Shown: positions 26,848 to 37,752 of the stretch, in pieces
Layout of the letters: each line of letters opens with the position of its first letter
Numbering within the stretch: position 1 is the first letter of the stretch
Origin: Hyphomonadaceae bacterium UKL13-1
Lineage (GTDB): Bacteria > Pseudomonadota > Alphaproteobacteria > Caulobacterales > Aquidulcibacteraceae
DNA length: 64,000 nucleotides
NCBI GenBank assembly: GCA_001602435.1
Contig: CP012156.1
Coordinates: 1,632,001-1,696,000 of the forward strand
Reading direction: 5' to 3'
The notes under the pieces: model-generated
Database searches by the model: none
Seen by the model: only the letters and a program-made list of their open reading frames with translations
What the model was told of the DNA's origin: nothing
Program-made: the position numbers and the translations under genes

Positions 26848-28593
26848 ATGGCAAGTCGCAGTTTTTCGCTCAGGTTCATCGCTGCCTCGACTTTGATGGC
26901 TGCGGTGTCGATGGCTTACACGCCGGCAGCCGCCCAAGCGAACCAACGATTTGCTCAGATCGTTGTCGATGCCGATACGCTTGAAGTGATCTATGAAGAG
27001 AACGCACAAGCCCTGCGTCGTCCTGCCTCCATTACCAAGGTAATGACCCTCTATCTTTTGTTTGACGCGCTGCAAACCGGCAAAATTTCTTGGAACGATC
27101 AGATTACTTTCTCTCGCTTTGCCAGCGGCCAAGCTCCAACAAAGTTAGGCATTGCGCCCGGCAATTCGATCTCTGTTCAAACCGCTGTTGAAGCGCTTGT
27201 TGTTCGCTCGGCAAACGATGTTGCCGCTGCAGTCGCAGAACGTCTGGGTGGGACCGAAGCCAATTTCGCGTTGATGATGACCACAAAAGCGCGCGACCTC
27301 GGCATGGTCAACACAACCTTTGCCAACGCGTCTGGCCTACCGAGTGATCGTCAGTTTACCACGGCGGAAGATCTCGCCCGTTTGGCAATCGCCATTCGCC
27401 GCGACTTCCCAGACCAATATCACTGGTTTTCGACCCCGCAGATGGTCTATAACGGGCAAGTCACTAAAAACCACAATCATCTTATGGCCCGTATGGAAGG
27501 CATGGATGGTTTGAAGACGGGGTTCACGCGTAGCTCTGGTTTCAATCTCGCGGCCACCACAGAACGCAATGGACGGCGGATCGTGACCGTTGTTCTTGGG
27601 GGGCGCACACGCTTTTCACGCGATGATTTTGTCGAATTGCTGACTGAGTCGGCCTTTAAGGAACAGGGCACCGGCACAAATTTCGTGGCAGACCAAGCCA
27701 CACCCTACCAGTTCACCTTTCAAGACCCGCGCGATGGGGCCGATGCGGAAGCGCTTGTGATGTCAATCGCTGGGAAAGCCTTGCAGCCCACAGGGGCAAC
27801 CAATCTGGCATTGGTAAGGACCGAACGGACCCGTGGTTTTGACCAAGGCAGGCCTTCGGTTTTGATGGCAAGCACAACCGCCCAACTCAACCAATCGGCT
27901 CGTCTGGCCACCGGTGGCGCGCAAACCGCCTCGCTTGACCAATCTAATGACGATGATGAGGATCAAGCCGAGGCCGTGAGCACACAAGCAGTCGCATCAG
28001 TCAAAGCGCCAACTCTGCCGCGCGCGACTACCCATTATATCGCATCATCGGTTGTCCAGACACCGAACTTGCGCCCGGTTATGGACTTCCCAGCGACAAC
28101 TGGTTCAGCATCAGAACCGACGAGCCATGATGCCAAGACGGTTGAAGTTGCTGCGGTAGCCGAAGAACAAATCCGTCTTCAAGAAGCACGCGCCCAAGTG
28201 GTCCGGCAAGCCAATGAGCGGCGCGCTACGGAACGTGCCGCAGCAGATGCTCGTGCAAAAGCCACTGCAGAGCGCGATGAACGGACACGTCAGCAGGCCG
28301 CACGTGCCTTAGCGGCGAAAAAGGAAAGCGACCGGCAATTGATCGCAGGGCGCGCCCGGGGCGATGCAATCGTGCAGGTCGGGGCGTTCCGAAGCCAACG
28401 CGATGCGAAAGCGGCCTTAGCCCAATTCTCCCGCCACTTCCCTTCCTTTGCGAGCCGTGAAGTCAGCAGCGTAAAACGCTCAGACGGGGTCTGGTATCGA
28501 GCCCGCTTCTCCGGCCTTGGTGCCAGTGTCGCCCGCGAGGCCTGCCGGATCGTCTCAGGACGCGGCGGTAGCTGTCAGATTGTCGCGGACTGA
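26848..28593 (+). CDS. D-alanyl-D-alanine carboxypeptidase (PBP5/6 type) with C-terminal SPOR domain
   Basis: 581 residues from the ATG at 26848, which has GGAG seven bases upstream. A signal peptide ends near TPAAAQAN. The serine DD-peptidase domain has all three motifs: Ser61-x-x-Lys64 (SITK), Ser121-Ala-Asn123 (SAN) and Lys223-Thr-Gly225 (KTG). It trims the terminal D-Ala of peptidoglycan stem peptides in the periplasm. A long Ala/Arg-rich, probably coiled segment (about 440-500) links to a SPOR domain (AIVQVGAFRSQRDAKAALAQF to the end), which binds denuded glycan at the division site. That fusion points to a role in septal cell-wall remodelling. Confidence 0.93.
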   Translation: MASRSFSLRFIAASTLMAAVSMAYTPAAAQANQRFAQIVVDADTLEVIYEENAQALRRPASITKVMTLYLLFDALQTGKISWNDQITFSRFASGQAPTKLGIAPGNSISVQTAVEALVVRSANDVAAAVAERLGGTEANFALMMTTKARDLGMVNTTFANASGLPSDRQFTTAEDLARLAIAIRRDFPDQYHWFSTPQMVYNGQVTKNHNHLMARMEGMDGLKTGFTRSSGFNLAATTERNGRRIVTVVLGGRTRFSRDDFVELLTESAFKEQGTGTNFVADQATPYQFTFQDPRDGADAEALVMSIAGKALQPTGATNLALVRTERTRGFDQGRPSVLMASTTAQLNQSARLATGGAQTASLDQSNDDDEDQAEAVSTQAVASVKAPTLPRATTHYIASSVVQTPNLRPVMDFPATTGSASEPTSHDAKTVEVAAVAEEQIRLQEARAQVVRQANERRATERAAADARAKATAERDERTRQQAARALAAKKESDRQLIAGRARGDAIVQVGAFRSQRDAKAALAQFSRHFPSFASREVSSVKRSDGVWYRARFSGLGASVAREACRIVSGRGGSCQIVAD

Positions 28594-28619
28594 GGGCAGA
28601 GGCTTAGCGCCGTCCGCCA

Positions 28620-30182
28620 CTATTCCCATTCAATTGTACCGGGTGGCTTAGAAGTCACGTCATAGACCACGCGGTTGATACCTTTGACTTCATTGACGAT
28701 GCGGGTCGCGACCCGGCCTAGAAACGCCATGTCAAATGGGAAGAAGTCGGCTGTCATGCCGTCTGTAGAGGTGACGGCGCGCAGCGCGCAGACATGGTCA
28801 TAGGTCCGGTGGTCGCCCATGACGCCAACGGTTTTGACCGGCAAGAGCACAGCAAAGGCCTGCCAGATTGTGTCATAAAGACCATTATTGCGTAATTCTT
28901 CCAGATAGATGGCATCTGCCTTGCGCAAGATATCGGCCTTCTCCTGCGTGATCTCGCCGGGGATACGAATGGCAAGGCCAGGGCCGGGAAATGGGTGGCG
29001 GCCAACAAAGGCTTCATTCAGCCCAAGTTCGCGACCCAAAGCGCGCACTTCATCCTTGAACAATTCGCGCAAGGGCTCCACCAGCTTCAAATTCATCCGC
29101 TCTGGCAGCCCACCAACATTGTGGTGGCTCTTGATCGTGACTGATGGACCGCCATCAAAAGAAACGCTTTCGATGACATCTGGATAAAGTGTGCCTTGAG
29201 CCAAGAAGCCTGCGCCCCCAACCATGCGCGCTTTTTCTTCAAACACGTCGATGAAGAGCTTGCCGATGGTCTTGCGCTTGGTTTCAGGATCGCTGACCCC
29301 TGCCAAAGCACCCAAGAAGCGCGCACTCTCGTCGGCATGGATGAGCGGGATATTGTAATGATCGCGGAACAGCGAGACGACTTGGTCGCTTTCCCCTGCC
29401 CGCATCAGGCCGTGATCGACATAGACGCACGTCAATTGATCGCCAATCGCTTCATGGATCAGAACCGCTGCAACCGAACTATCAACCCCACCGGAGAGAC
29501 CGCAAATGACTTTTGCCGAGCCGACTTGTGCGCGGATGCGTTCAACGGCCTCCTCGCGAAAAGCCGCCATGGTCCAATCGCCGCGCAGGCCTGCGATCTT
29601 GCGCACGAAATTGTGGATCAGTTTGGAGCCGTCTGGCGTGTGAACTACTTCTGGGTGGAACATTACGGTGTAGAAGCGCCGCGCCTCATCGGTGGCGACC
29701 GCAAAGGGCGCATTCTCGCTGGTAGCCTTTACGCTAAAGCCTTCGGGCAATTGCGTCACGCGGTCGCCATGGCTCATCCAAACCGGATAACGGCTACCCA
29801 ACTCCCAGACGCCTTCAAACAAAGCGCTTGGGGCCAAAATCTCAACATCGGCGCGACCAAATTCAGCCGCATGACCGCTTTCAACAAACCCGCCCAATTG
29901 GGTCGCCAAGGTTTGTTGGCCATAGCAAATGGCGAGAATGGGAATACCTAACTCAAACACACGTTGCGGGGCACGCGGCGAGCCTGCATCACCCACGCTG
30001 GCCGGACCACCCGAAAGGATAATCGCTTTGGGATCAAAGCCTGCATCCAAGACCGCTTGGGCGCGATTATAGGGATGGACCTCGCAATAAACGCCCGCCT
30101 CTCGCACACGCCGTGCGATCAGTTGTGTCACTTGAGAGCCGAAATCGATGATGAGGATGTGTTCGTGGGTCGCTTGCGTCAT
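28620..30182 (-). CDS. guaA: GMP synthase (glutamine-hydrolysing)
   Basis: 520 residues. Converts XMP to GMP using glutamine and ATP. The N-terminal glutaminase has Cys86 in [12 protein letters not shown] and the His/Glu in MFHPEVVHT. The ATP pyrophosphatase domain carries the P-loop [11 protein letters not shown], and the C-terminal dimerisation domain ends in the standard KPPGTIEWE. It lies at the distal end of the block that starts with guaB, so both steps from IMP to GMP are encoded within about 6.5 kb. It converges on the DD-carboxypeptidase. Confidence 0.98.
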   Translation of the reverse strand: MTQATHEHILIIDFGSQVTQLIARRVREAGVYCEVHPYNRAQAVLDAGFDPKAIILSGGPASVGDAGSPRAPQRVFELGIPILAICYGQQTLATQLGGFVESGHAAEFGRADVEILAPSALFEGVWELGSRYPVWMSHGDRVTQLPEGFSVKATSENAPFAVATDEARRFYTVMFHPEVVHTPDGSKLIHNFVRKIAGLRGDWTMAAFREEAVERIRAQVGSAKVICGLSGGVDSSVAAVLIHEAIGDQLTCVYVDHGLMRAGESDQVVSLFRDHYNIPLIHADESARFLGALAGVSDPETKRKTIGKLFIDVFEEKARMVGGAGFLAQGTLYPDVIESVSFDGGPSVTIKSHHNVGGLPERMNLKLVEPLRELFKDEVRALGRELGLNEAFVGRHPFPGPGLAIRIPGEITQEKADILRKADAIYLEELRNNGLYDTIWQAFAVLLPVKTVGVMGDHRTYDHVCALRAVTSTDGMTADFFPFDMAFLGRVATRIVNEVKGINRVVYDVTSKPPGTIEWE

Positions 30183-30244
30183 CGCTGCGGTTTAGCGGGA
30201 TGCGGGCGCAGGGGAAAGACCCCCGCGCCGTATGCCAACAGTGT

Positions 30245-30787
30245 TTAGGGCTTACGACCTTGCATGGCCGCACCGCGGATCGGATCAAAGCGCGCCGCCC
30301 CTGCATCCACATCGATATTGGCCCCGTGGGCGATCTTCCAGCCCTCTGCCAGTTTCACATAGACTAAGGTCATGCGGCTTTCATGCGGTGGTGCCATATC
30401 TCCGCTGGGGGTCTTAAAGGCGTCCATATGCCAGTGCACCACAGCGACAACGACCGTCGGCGCAATTTGGGTCAGCGATTCCACGGCCAGCAGTTTTTGT
30501 TGAACACCGTTGAACATGAGGTCGAAATAGATGCGGTGGGCGCGGTCAACTTCTTCAAAGCCCTGCCAATGCATCGCCTTCACATTCACCCAATGCACAT
30601 TGGGGGCATAGAGCCTGCCCATGCCACCGAGATCACTGATATTCCATAGATGCTCATAGTCTGAGATTGCGGCGCGGATCGCCGCTTCATCGCTGGCAGC
30701 TAAAGTCTGAGATGCCGCCTGTGCTGTTTGTGTCATCGCCATTCCTCCAACTGCGCCCATGAGTGCCAAAAGATGTCGTCTAAGCAT
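30245..30787 (-). CDS. Exported SnoaL-like protein (SgcJ/EcaC family)
   Basis: 180 residues with an N-terminal signal (MLRRHLLALMGAVGGMAMTQTAQAA), so exported. The mature part is an NTF2-like alpha-beta cone: DEAAIRAAISDYEHLWNISDLGGMGRLYAP, FDLMFNGVQQK, and the closing strand RMTLVYVKLAEGWKIAHGANIDV. This is the SgcJ/EcaC-type group, with no defined general function. GGAGG sits six bases before the ATG. It is 38 bases downstream of the AraC-type regulator, which may control it. Confidence 0.8.
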   Translation of the reverse strand: MLRRHLLALMGAVGGMAMTQTAQAASQTLAASDEAAIRAAISDYEHLWNISDLGGMGRLYAPNVHWVNVKAMHWQGFEEVDRAHRIYFDLMFNGVQQKLLAVESLTQIAPTVVVAVVHWHMDAFKTPSGDMAPPHESRMTLVYVKLAEGWKIAHGANIDVDAGAARFDPIRGAAMQGRKP

Positions 30788-30825
30788 GATGTGCCTCCAA
30801 GCTGTGGCACCTGTTTAAACGCCTG

Positions 30826-31716
30826 CTAGATGGCGCACTTGAACAAATCGGACATTTCAGGACTAACAACAGCAAGGGTTGAAATCGCTTCCATCCTTGC
30901 GGCAAAAGTTTGGGGCGTCATGCCGCACAGCGCACGGGCCTCGCGCGAGAGATGGGCTTCATCGGCATAGCCGGCCTCTGCCGCGATGTGCGCCCAGGTC
31001 TGATCTGGCTGCCTACTTTGGGCCGCAAGGGCTGCTTCAAAGCGGGTCAGGCGACAGTAAAACTTTGGCGTCACGCCAACATCGCGCAGGAACCGCCGCT
31101 GCAGCTGGCGCGCGCTTATGCCCGCCCGATCAGCCAAACGGCCAATGCTGACTTTCCCACCTGTTTTGGCAAGCAGGCGGGCAATGTGGTCAATCTCGTC
31201 ATAGGGCCGGGACTGCTCAAGCCAGCCTGTGATCCAAGCCTGTGCAATCGCCACCCTTTCCTCAAACGTCACACTTTTGGCCAAGGCTGATTCAAGGGCC
31301 GGAGTTTGCCTTTTCAGGACGTCTGCGAGCGCCAATCCCTGATCGACGGTTTCGGTCATGGGCATTCCAAATAGTCGAGCGAGCCCTGTTGGCTGAAACC
31401 GGATCGTGAATGTCTCAATCTGGCCAACAAAACCCAAGTCCTTACCCGGTGCGCTGGTGACCCCCACCAAGACACTTCTCGGCGTGGCGCTAAATCCTGT
31501 GCCTTTCTCGCGCACGAGATAGGGTTCACGAAAGTAAAATTCGATGAATTGATCTGGTCGTGCATTTAAAGCGCGAATGACGTTGATAGACTTAAAGTCA
31601 GCCCGTCGTTCCCCAAAGGATGCGACAATGCTGCGCAAACTGGGGTGTGGCGAAATCTGCCTGATTTGTATCGCAGAGCTTGTTTTAGCTTGGCCCTGCG
31701 CGTGACGAACGCCCAT
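30826..31716 (-). CDS. AraC-family transcriptional regulator
   Basis: 296 residues. The C-terminal third is an AraC double helix-turn-helix: SIGRLADRAGISARQLQRRFLRDVGVTPKFYCRLTRFEAAL, then WAHIAAEAGYADEAHLSREARALCGMTPQTF. The N-terminal domain is the cupin-like DUF6597-type sensor (IEFYFREPYLVREKG, FTIRFQPTGLARLFGMP). The ligand is unknown. It lies between rsmB and the SnoaL-like gene on the same strand. Confidence 0.92.
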   Translation of the reverse strand: MGVRHAQGQAKTSSAIQIRQISPHPSLRSIVASFGERRADFKSINVIRALNARPDQFIEFYFREPYLVREKGTGFSATPRSVLVGVTSAPGKDLGFVGQIETFTIRFQPTGLARLFGMPMTETVDQGLALADVLKRQTPALESALAKSVTFEERVAIAQAWITGWLEQSRPYDEIDHIARLLAKTGGKVSIGRLADRAGISARQLQRRFLRDVGVTPKFYCRLTRFEAALAAQSRQPDQTWAHIAAEAGYADEAHLSREARALCGMTPQTFAARMEAISTLAVVSPEMSDLFKCAI

Positions 31717-31793
31717 CCGCGGTCTTTCTGAAACCTACCGCCTTTGTCGCACATCCCCGCTATTGGTCAAGCAAGCAGCTTAAGTCAGGCTCA

Positions 31794-33119
31794 TTACGCT
31801 GTCCGCGTCATCGCACAAATAAAGAAACCGTCCGTACCCGTCGCCAAGGGCGTCATCTGCAAGCCGGGCCCTGCCTTATGGCAATGCGCCAGAAGGCCCG
31901 ACAACCCGGCGTCTGAGACCAATGTCGTTGGATTGACCGGTGCGAAGGCCGGATTGGCGGCCAAGAAGCGCGCAATACTATCCTCATTTTCTTCCGGCAG
32001 AATCGAACAGGTGACGTACAAAAGCCGACCGCCCGGCTTCACCAAAGGCGCGCCCAAAGCCAGTGCGAGCGCTTGTTCCTGCTGACGCTTTTCCAAAGCA
32101 CCAGGTCGCAAACGCCATTTGGAATCAGGGGCGCGTCGCCACGTGCCAGAGCCCGTACAAGGCGCGTCGATGAACACGATGTCCATCAGGCCATGCAAGT
32201 CGCCCAAAACGTCTTGATCGCGCTTTGGCGTGCGAACTTGGCAATTGCGCACCCCTGCCCGCTCGATGCGTTCGTGGCAATTGGAGAGCCGTCGGCTATC
32301 GACATCATAGGCGTAGAGCTGACCTTTATTCTCCATCAAAGCCGCAAGCGCCAAGGTTTTGCCACCACCCCCAGCGCACACATCGGCAATCTGCATACCG
32401 GGCTTTGCGCCCGACAGCCGAGCGGCAAGCTGGCTGCCTTCATCTTGAACTTCAAAGCCACCTTTCACAAAGGCCTCTTCCTTGGCCCAAGGAAAGGTGC
32501 GGCCTTGTTGCCAAGGGATACGGATGCCATCAGGCGACCATGGGGTGATAAAGGCTGATGGGCTGCCGTCATCGCGCACTTTAAGCTGAGTAGAGGACAA
32601 TAAATCTTCCAGCACGGTTTCTGGTTTGGCCTTCAGCCGATTGACGCGCAGGTCAAGCGGCGCAGGCGCTGCTAGGGCCGCCCCTTCCGCTGCCCTTTCA
32701 TCTCCCAAGACCCGCGCAAAGCTTCCATCCAGCCACTCAGGATAATCGCCGCGTACATGATCTGGTGCGCCTTCCAATGTCGCCTCGGCCAAAGCCTTGC
32801 GTTCGGCCTCCGTCAACGGGCTATAGGCATGGGTTTCTTCGTAAGCATCTTTCTCAAGGCTTTCTGGCTCGCGCCCAAAGCCCCAACGCAATGCGCCTAA
32901 GACCCACGCACGGGGATCATCGACACCCATGCGAAAGGCACTCGACGCCTTCCAGCGCAGGGCACCGAAGACAATATCGCCAATTTGCGCCCGGTCGCCC
33001 GACCCTGCAAATCGATGGCTCAAGCCCCATTCCTTCAGCACATCGGCCGGGGGGCGTTTACGGGCCTCGACATCAGTCAAAACTTCAATGGCGGCTTGGG
33101 CGCGGGCACCGGGACGCAT
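31794..33119 (-). CDS. RsmB/NOP-type rRNA cytosine-C5 methyltransferase
   Basis: 441 residues. An N-terminal NusB-like helical part is followed by the SAM-dependent methyltransferase: GMQIADVCAGGGGKTLALAALM (SAM-binding loop), the active cysteine in DIVFIDAPCTGSGTWRR, and the second catalytic cysteine in LLYVTCSILPEENE. Such enzymes methylate a cytosine in 16S rRNA. Whether it is the true RsmB (m5C967) cannot be proved by eye. It follows a GNAT gene by four bases and guaB lies just upstream, so guaB-GNAT-rsmB read as one operon. Confidence 0.92.
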   Translation of the reverse strand: MRPGARAQAAIEVLTDVEARKRPPADVLKEWGLSHRFAGSGDRAQIGDIVFGALRWKASSAFRMGVDDPRAWVLGALRWGFGREPESLEKDAYEETHAYSPLTEAERKALAEATLEGAPDHVRGDYPEWLDGSFARVLGDERAAEGAALAAPAPLDLRVNRLKAKPETVLEDLLSSTQLKVRDDGSPSAFITPWSPDGIRIPWQQGRTFPWAKEEAFVKGGFEVQDEGSQLAARLSGAKPGMQIADVCAGGGGKTLALAALMENKGQLYAYDVDSRRLSNCHERIERAGVRNCQVRTPKRDQDVLGDLHGLMDIVFIDAPCTGSGTWRRAPDSKWRLRPGALEKRQQEQALALALGAPLVKPGGRLLYVTCSILPEENEDSIARFLAANPAFAPVNPTTLVSDAGLSGLLAHCHKAGPGLQMTPLATGTDGFFICAMTRTA

Positions 33120-33123
33120 AAAT

Positions 33124-33603
33124 TCAATCTTTCAGGGCGCGCGACAGATAGGTCACGCTTTTGCCGTTGGACAAACTTGCTTGCCCGACAGGAGTAAAGC
33201 CAAGAGCGGCGTGGAATTGATCGGAAATAGGGTTAGGCGGGTCAGAATTGACCTCGCAGACCACGTGTTCATAGCCTTCTGCCTGTGCACTTGCAAACAG
33301 ACCCTCATAAAAGCGACGCGCAATGCCCTGTCCACGCGCATGGGCTGCCACGACGATCCGATCGACATAGACAAAATTGTTCATCCGCTCGACAAACCAA
33401 ACAAAGTTCGGGCTGTCGTAGGTCGAACCTTTGATGAAGGTAATCAAAAAACCCAAGTCGGGTCCTGCCACTTGGCTGAGGTATGAGGCCCCAACTAAAC
33501 GTTCTAGGCGATCTTCATCCAACGGCCCGGTTTCGATCTGATTGTCATTGCCAAGGGCAATGACCCACGCAAAATCCTCGCGTGACAATACCCGAATGGT
33601 CAC
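33124..33603 (-). CDS. GNAT-family acetyltransferase
   Basis: 159 residues, GTG start five bases after the guaB stop. The acetyl-CoA motif is VAAHARGQGIARRFYEGLFASAQ, followed by EHVVCEVNSDPPNPISDQFHAALGF. The N-terminal VLSREDFAWVIALGNDNQIETGPLDEDRL segment occurs in a common alphaproteobacterial group of unknown substrate. Being in the guaB-rsmB operon, it could modify a ribosomal or nucleotide-related target, but this is inference. Confidence 0.85.
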   Translation of the reverse strand: MTIRVLSREDFAWVIALGNDNQIETGPLDEDRLERLVGASYLSQVAGPDLGFLITFIKGSTYDSPNFVWFVERMNNFVYVDRIVVAAHARGQGIARRFYEGLFASAQAEGYEHVVCEVNSDPPNPISDQFHAALGFTPVGQASLSNGKSVTYLSRALKD

Positions 33604-33608
33604 GAGGC

Positions 33609-35168
<1,560 letters not shown>

Positions 35169-35177
35169 TCACAAATG

Positions 35178-35210
35178 AAAAAGCCCGCCGCCCCAAAGGA
35201 GCAGCAGGCC
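35178..35210 (-). terminator. Rho-independent terminator after the acyl-CoA dehydrogenase pair
   Basis: On the minus strand, GCCTGCTGCTCC, a short loop (TTT) and GGGGCGGCGGGC form a 12-bp stem with three G-T pairs, followed by TTTTTC. It begins about 30 bases past the stop at 35239 and would separate this operon from guaB. Confidence 0.8.
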
Positions 35211-35238
35211 TTCCCAAAAGGACTTTATGGCAATCGGT

Positions 35239-36471
35239 TTAGCGACCGCTTGGCAAATCCTTAAACGCGACATCCTTATCAACGCGGACATCGCCGGGCA
35301 GGCCCAAGATGCGCTCTGCAATAATGTTCTTCAGGATTTCGTCGGTCCCACCAGCAATCCGCAAGCCCGCGGCCCACATATGGCTCTGCTGGAACACGCC
35401 TTCAGAGGGAGCATATTCGGCATCGGTGATGATCCCGAAATGATCCATCGATTCCATCGCATTATGGGTGATGTCTTGGAGTTGGTTAGCCGTGATGATT
35501 TTGCCAATCGAGCTTTCAGGACCCGGTGTCTGACCTTTGGACAAGGCCGTCATGGTGCGGAACTTGGCGAGCTTATAGCCCTCAGCCCGCACAAACCAAT
35601 CAGCCACTTTTTGACGGAAGCTTTGATCTTCTGCCAAGGTGCCACCATCCTGACCCGGCATGGTTTTCGCCCAGTCAAAGATCTCTTTATAGTCCGGGCC
35701 GGGGCTACCGCCGACGGCCAAGCGCTCGTTCATCAAGGTAACCAAAGCCACCGACCAGCCATTGCCTTCCCCGCCCAGCATTTGGCTGTTGGAGACGCGC
35801 ACATCGGTGAAATAGACTTCATTGAAGTTAGATCCGCCCGACATTTGGTGGATGGGGCGCACTTCAATGCCGGGGCTCTTCATATCAATGAAGAACATCG
35901 ACAAGCCCTTATGCTTGGCCTTGTCGGCATTGGTGCGGACAAGCACGATGCCCCAATCCGAATAATGCGCACCCGAGGTCCACACCTTCTGGCCATTGAT
36001 CACCCAGTCATCACCATCGCGGACTGCTTTGGTTTTGAGGCCAGCCACGTCGGACCCGGCAGAGGGTTCAGAGAACAACTGGCACCAGATTTCTTCGCCG
36101 CGCAGCGCGGGGCCGACATGGCGTTCTTTCTGGGCATCGGTTGCAAAAGCAATCACGGTGGGCACACACATGCCAAGGCCAATGGTGAACGGCCCTGCAG
36201 GAGCGTCAAACTTGCCCTCTTCTTGGCCAAAGATCACCGAGAAAATGGGCGCGAGGCCCTGCCCGCCCTGTTCTTTTGGCCAAGTGATGCCGGCAAAGCC
36301 ATTTTCAGCTTTAGCCTTTTGATAGGCCTTGGCCGCCAACATATATTCCTTGTCAGACAAGCGCTTTTGCAAGCTTTCCGTCTGGCCGGCTCTGGGCTGC
36401 ACGTGGGCTGCTAAGAAGGTTTGTGCCCGTTGACGGAAGGCTGCTTCTTCTGGGGTATCATTGAAGTCCAT
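35239..36471 (-). CDS. Acyl-CoA dehydrogenase family protein (first of a pair)
   Basis: About 410 residues from the ATG at 36471, which has GGAGAG close upstream. It has the flavoprotein core motifs: WCQLFSEPSAGSDVAGLKTKAVRDGDDWVINGQKVWTSGAH (split here over FAD-binding segments) and, near the C-terminus, LRIAGGTDEILKNIIAERILGLP. At the position where many dehydrogenases have the catalytic Glu in E-G-T, this protein reads G-G-T, so the base may come from another place or from the partner. It is a paralogue of the next upstream gene. Paired subunits of this type form heteromeric enzymes in sterol and bile-acid catabolism. Confidence 0.9.
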   Translation of the reverse strand: MDFNDTPEEAAFRQRAQTFLAAHVQPRAGQTESLQKRLSDKEYMLAAKAYQKAKAENGFAGITWPKEQGGQGLAPIFSVIFGQEEGKFDAPAGPFTIGLGMCVPTVIAFATDAQKERHVGPALRGEEIWCQLFSEPSAGSDVAGLKTKAVRDGDDWVINGQKVWTSGAHYSDWGIVLVRTNADKAKHKGLSMFFIDMKSPGIEVRPIHQMSGGSNFNEVYFTDVRVSNSQMLGGEGNGWSVALVTLMNERLAVGGSPGPDYKEIFDWAKTMPGQDGGTLAEDQSFRQKVADWFVRAEGYKLAKFRTMTALSKGQTPGPESSIGKIITANQLQDITHNAMESMDHFGIITDAEYAPSEGVFQQSHMWAAGLRIAGGTDEILKNIIAERILGLPGDVRVDKDVAFKDLPSGR

Positions 36472-36494
36472 AAGTCTCTCCATCCATCCAAAAT

Positions 36495-37610
36495 TTAGGC
36501 CGCATTACGCATTTCAAGGCGGCGGACGAGTTTTTCTTTCCAAAGAGATGGCGCACCCGCCTGCACCGCCAAGAGCTTGGAGCGACGATAATACAGGTGA
36601 CAATCCACTTCCCACGTAAAGCCCATGCCGCCATGGGTTTGGATATTCTCCTTCGATGCCAAATAATAAGCGTCGCAGGCGGCAATGCGGGCCGCAGCAG
36701 CAGCCAGCGGCAATTCTGGCGCGTCACTGCTCAAAGCCCAGGCACCGTAAAAGGCGTTGGAGCGAGCGATTTCGAGCGCGACATACATGTCGGCCAATTT
36801 GTGCTTGATCGCTTGGAAGCTGCCGATTTGGCGCGAGAAAGCATAGCGACCTTTGGCGTAATCGGTCGCCATATCCAAGCAGGCTTGGCTGCCACCGATT
36901 TGCTCAAACGACAACAACACCGCTGCACGATCATAAATGCGCTGTAGCAGGGCCTCACCGTCACCTGCTTCACCCAGAAGCTGCGCTGGGGCTTTGGTAA
37001 AGGTGAGCGTGGCGTGCGAGCGGGTTGGATCAAACGTCTTGATCGCTTTAGATTCCACTCCTGCCCCGGTCAGGTCTACGATCACCAAAGACGTGCCGTC
37101 TTGATGCTTGGCAAGGACCAAAGCATGGGTGGCGCAATCGCCGTCGGTCACAGGCACTTTCATACCCGTCACACTGGTGCCGTCAAAGATGGTCTTGAGG
37201 TTGGCGGCACGCGGCTCGCCAGGTCCTTCAGACGCAGCCACACAGCCGATCACACCACCTTCGGCCAACTTCGGCAGAATGGCAGATTTTTGTGCCTCGG
37301 TGCCGGCAATCTTGATGGCTTCGGCAAAGAAATAAACGGTGGAGGCCCAAGGCACGGGTGCCAACGACCGGCCCATTTCCTCTGCCAAAACGCAGAGTTC
37401 AAGCTCGCCCAAGCCTAAACCACCAAATTCCTCAGGAATCGCTGCACCCAGCCAGCCCATCTCTGCAATGGCTTTCCACAAACCAGCGTCATGGGACTTT
37501 TGTTCATCGTTCAACACGGCCCGAACCACCGCCATACTGGACTGTTCGGACAAGAACTTGCGCGCTTGTTCTTTGAGATATTTTTGGTCGTCAGAAAAAT
37601 CGAAATTCAT
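36495..37610 (-). CDS. Acyl-CoA dehydrogenase family protein (second of a pair)
   Basis: 372 residues from the ATG at 37610 (the frame is open from a TTG six codons earlier). It starts MNFDFSDDQKYLKEQARKFL and has EFGGLGLGELELCVLAEEMG in the N-terminal helical part. The C-terminal part reads THGGMGFTWEVDCHLYYRRSKLLAVQAGAPSLWKEKL, where the E-G-T of single-subunit enzymes is replaced by A-G-A-P. The two genes are 23 bases apart and would share a transcript. Their divergence at the catalytic region suggests a heterodimer in which one subunit supplies catalysis and the other substrate specificity. The substrate is unknown. Confidence 0.9.
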   Translation of the reverse strand: MNFDFSDDQKYLKEQARKFLSEQSSMAVVRAVLNDEQKSHDAGLWKAIAEMGWLGAAIPEEFGGLGLGELELCVLAEEMGRSLAPVPWASTVYFFAEAIKIAGTEAQKSAILPKLAEGGVIGCVAASEGPGEPRAANLKTIFDGTSVTGMKVPVTDGDCATHALVLAKHQDGTSLVIVDLTGAGVESKAIKTFDPTRSHATLTFTKAPAQLLGEAGDGEALLQRIYDRAAVLLSFEQIGGSQACLDMATDYAKGRYAFSRQIGSFQAIKHKLADMYVALEIARSNAFYGAWALSSDAPELPLAAAAARIAACDAYYLASKENIQTHGGMGFTWEVDCHLYYRRSKLLAVQAGAPSLWKEKLVRRLEMRNAA

Positions 37611-37752
37611 GTGACGTGTGCCTCCCAAGGTCGCGGCAACGGCTTACCCGTCACCGTCTGTTTATTTGGGAGCAACATAAGCAAGTTTACGTGAACGGAA
37701 AGCCGTCACCTTAGGGAAGATCGCGTTTTTGTGCGCAGTATCTGCAGCCCGA

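Noticed and set aside
35227..36414. 395-residue plus-strand frame
   Set aside because: Antisense shadow of the acyl-CoA dehydrogenase, whose motifs are certain.
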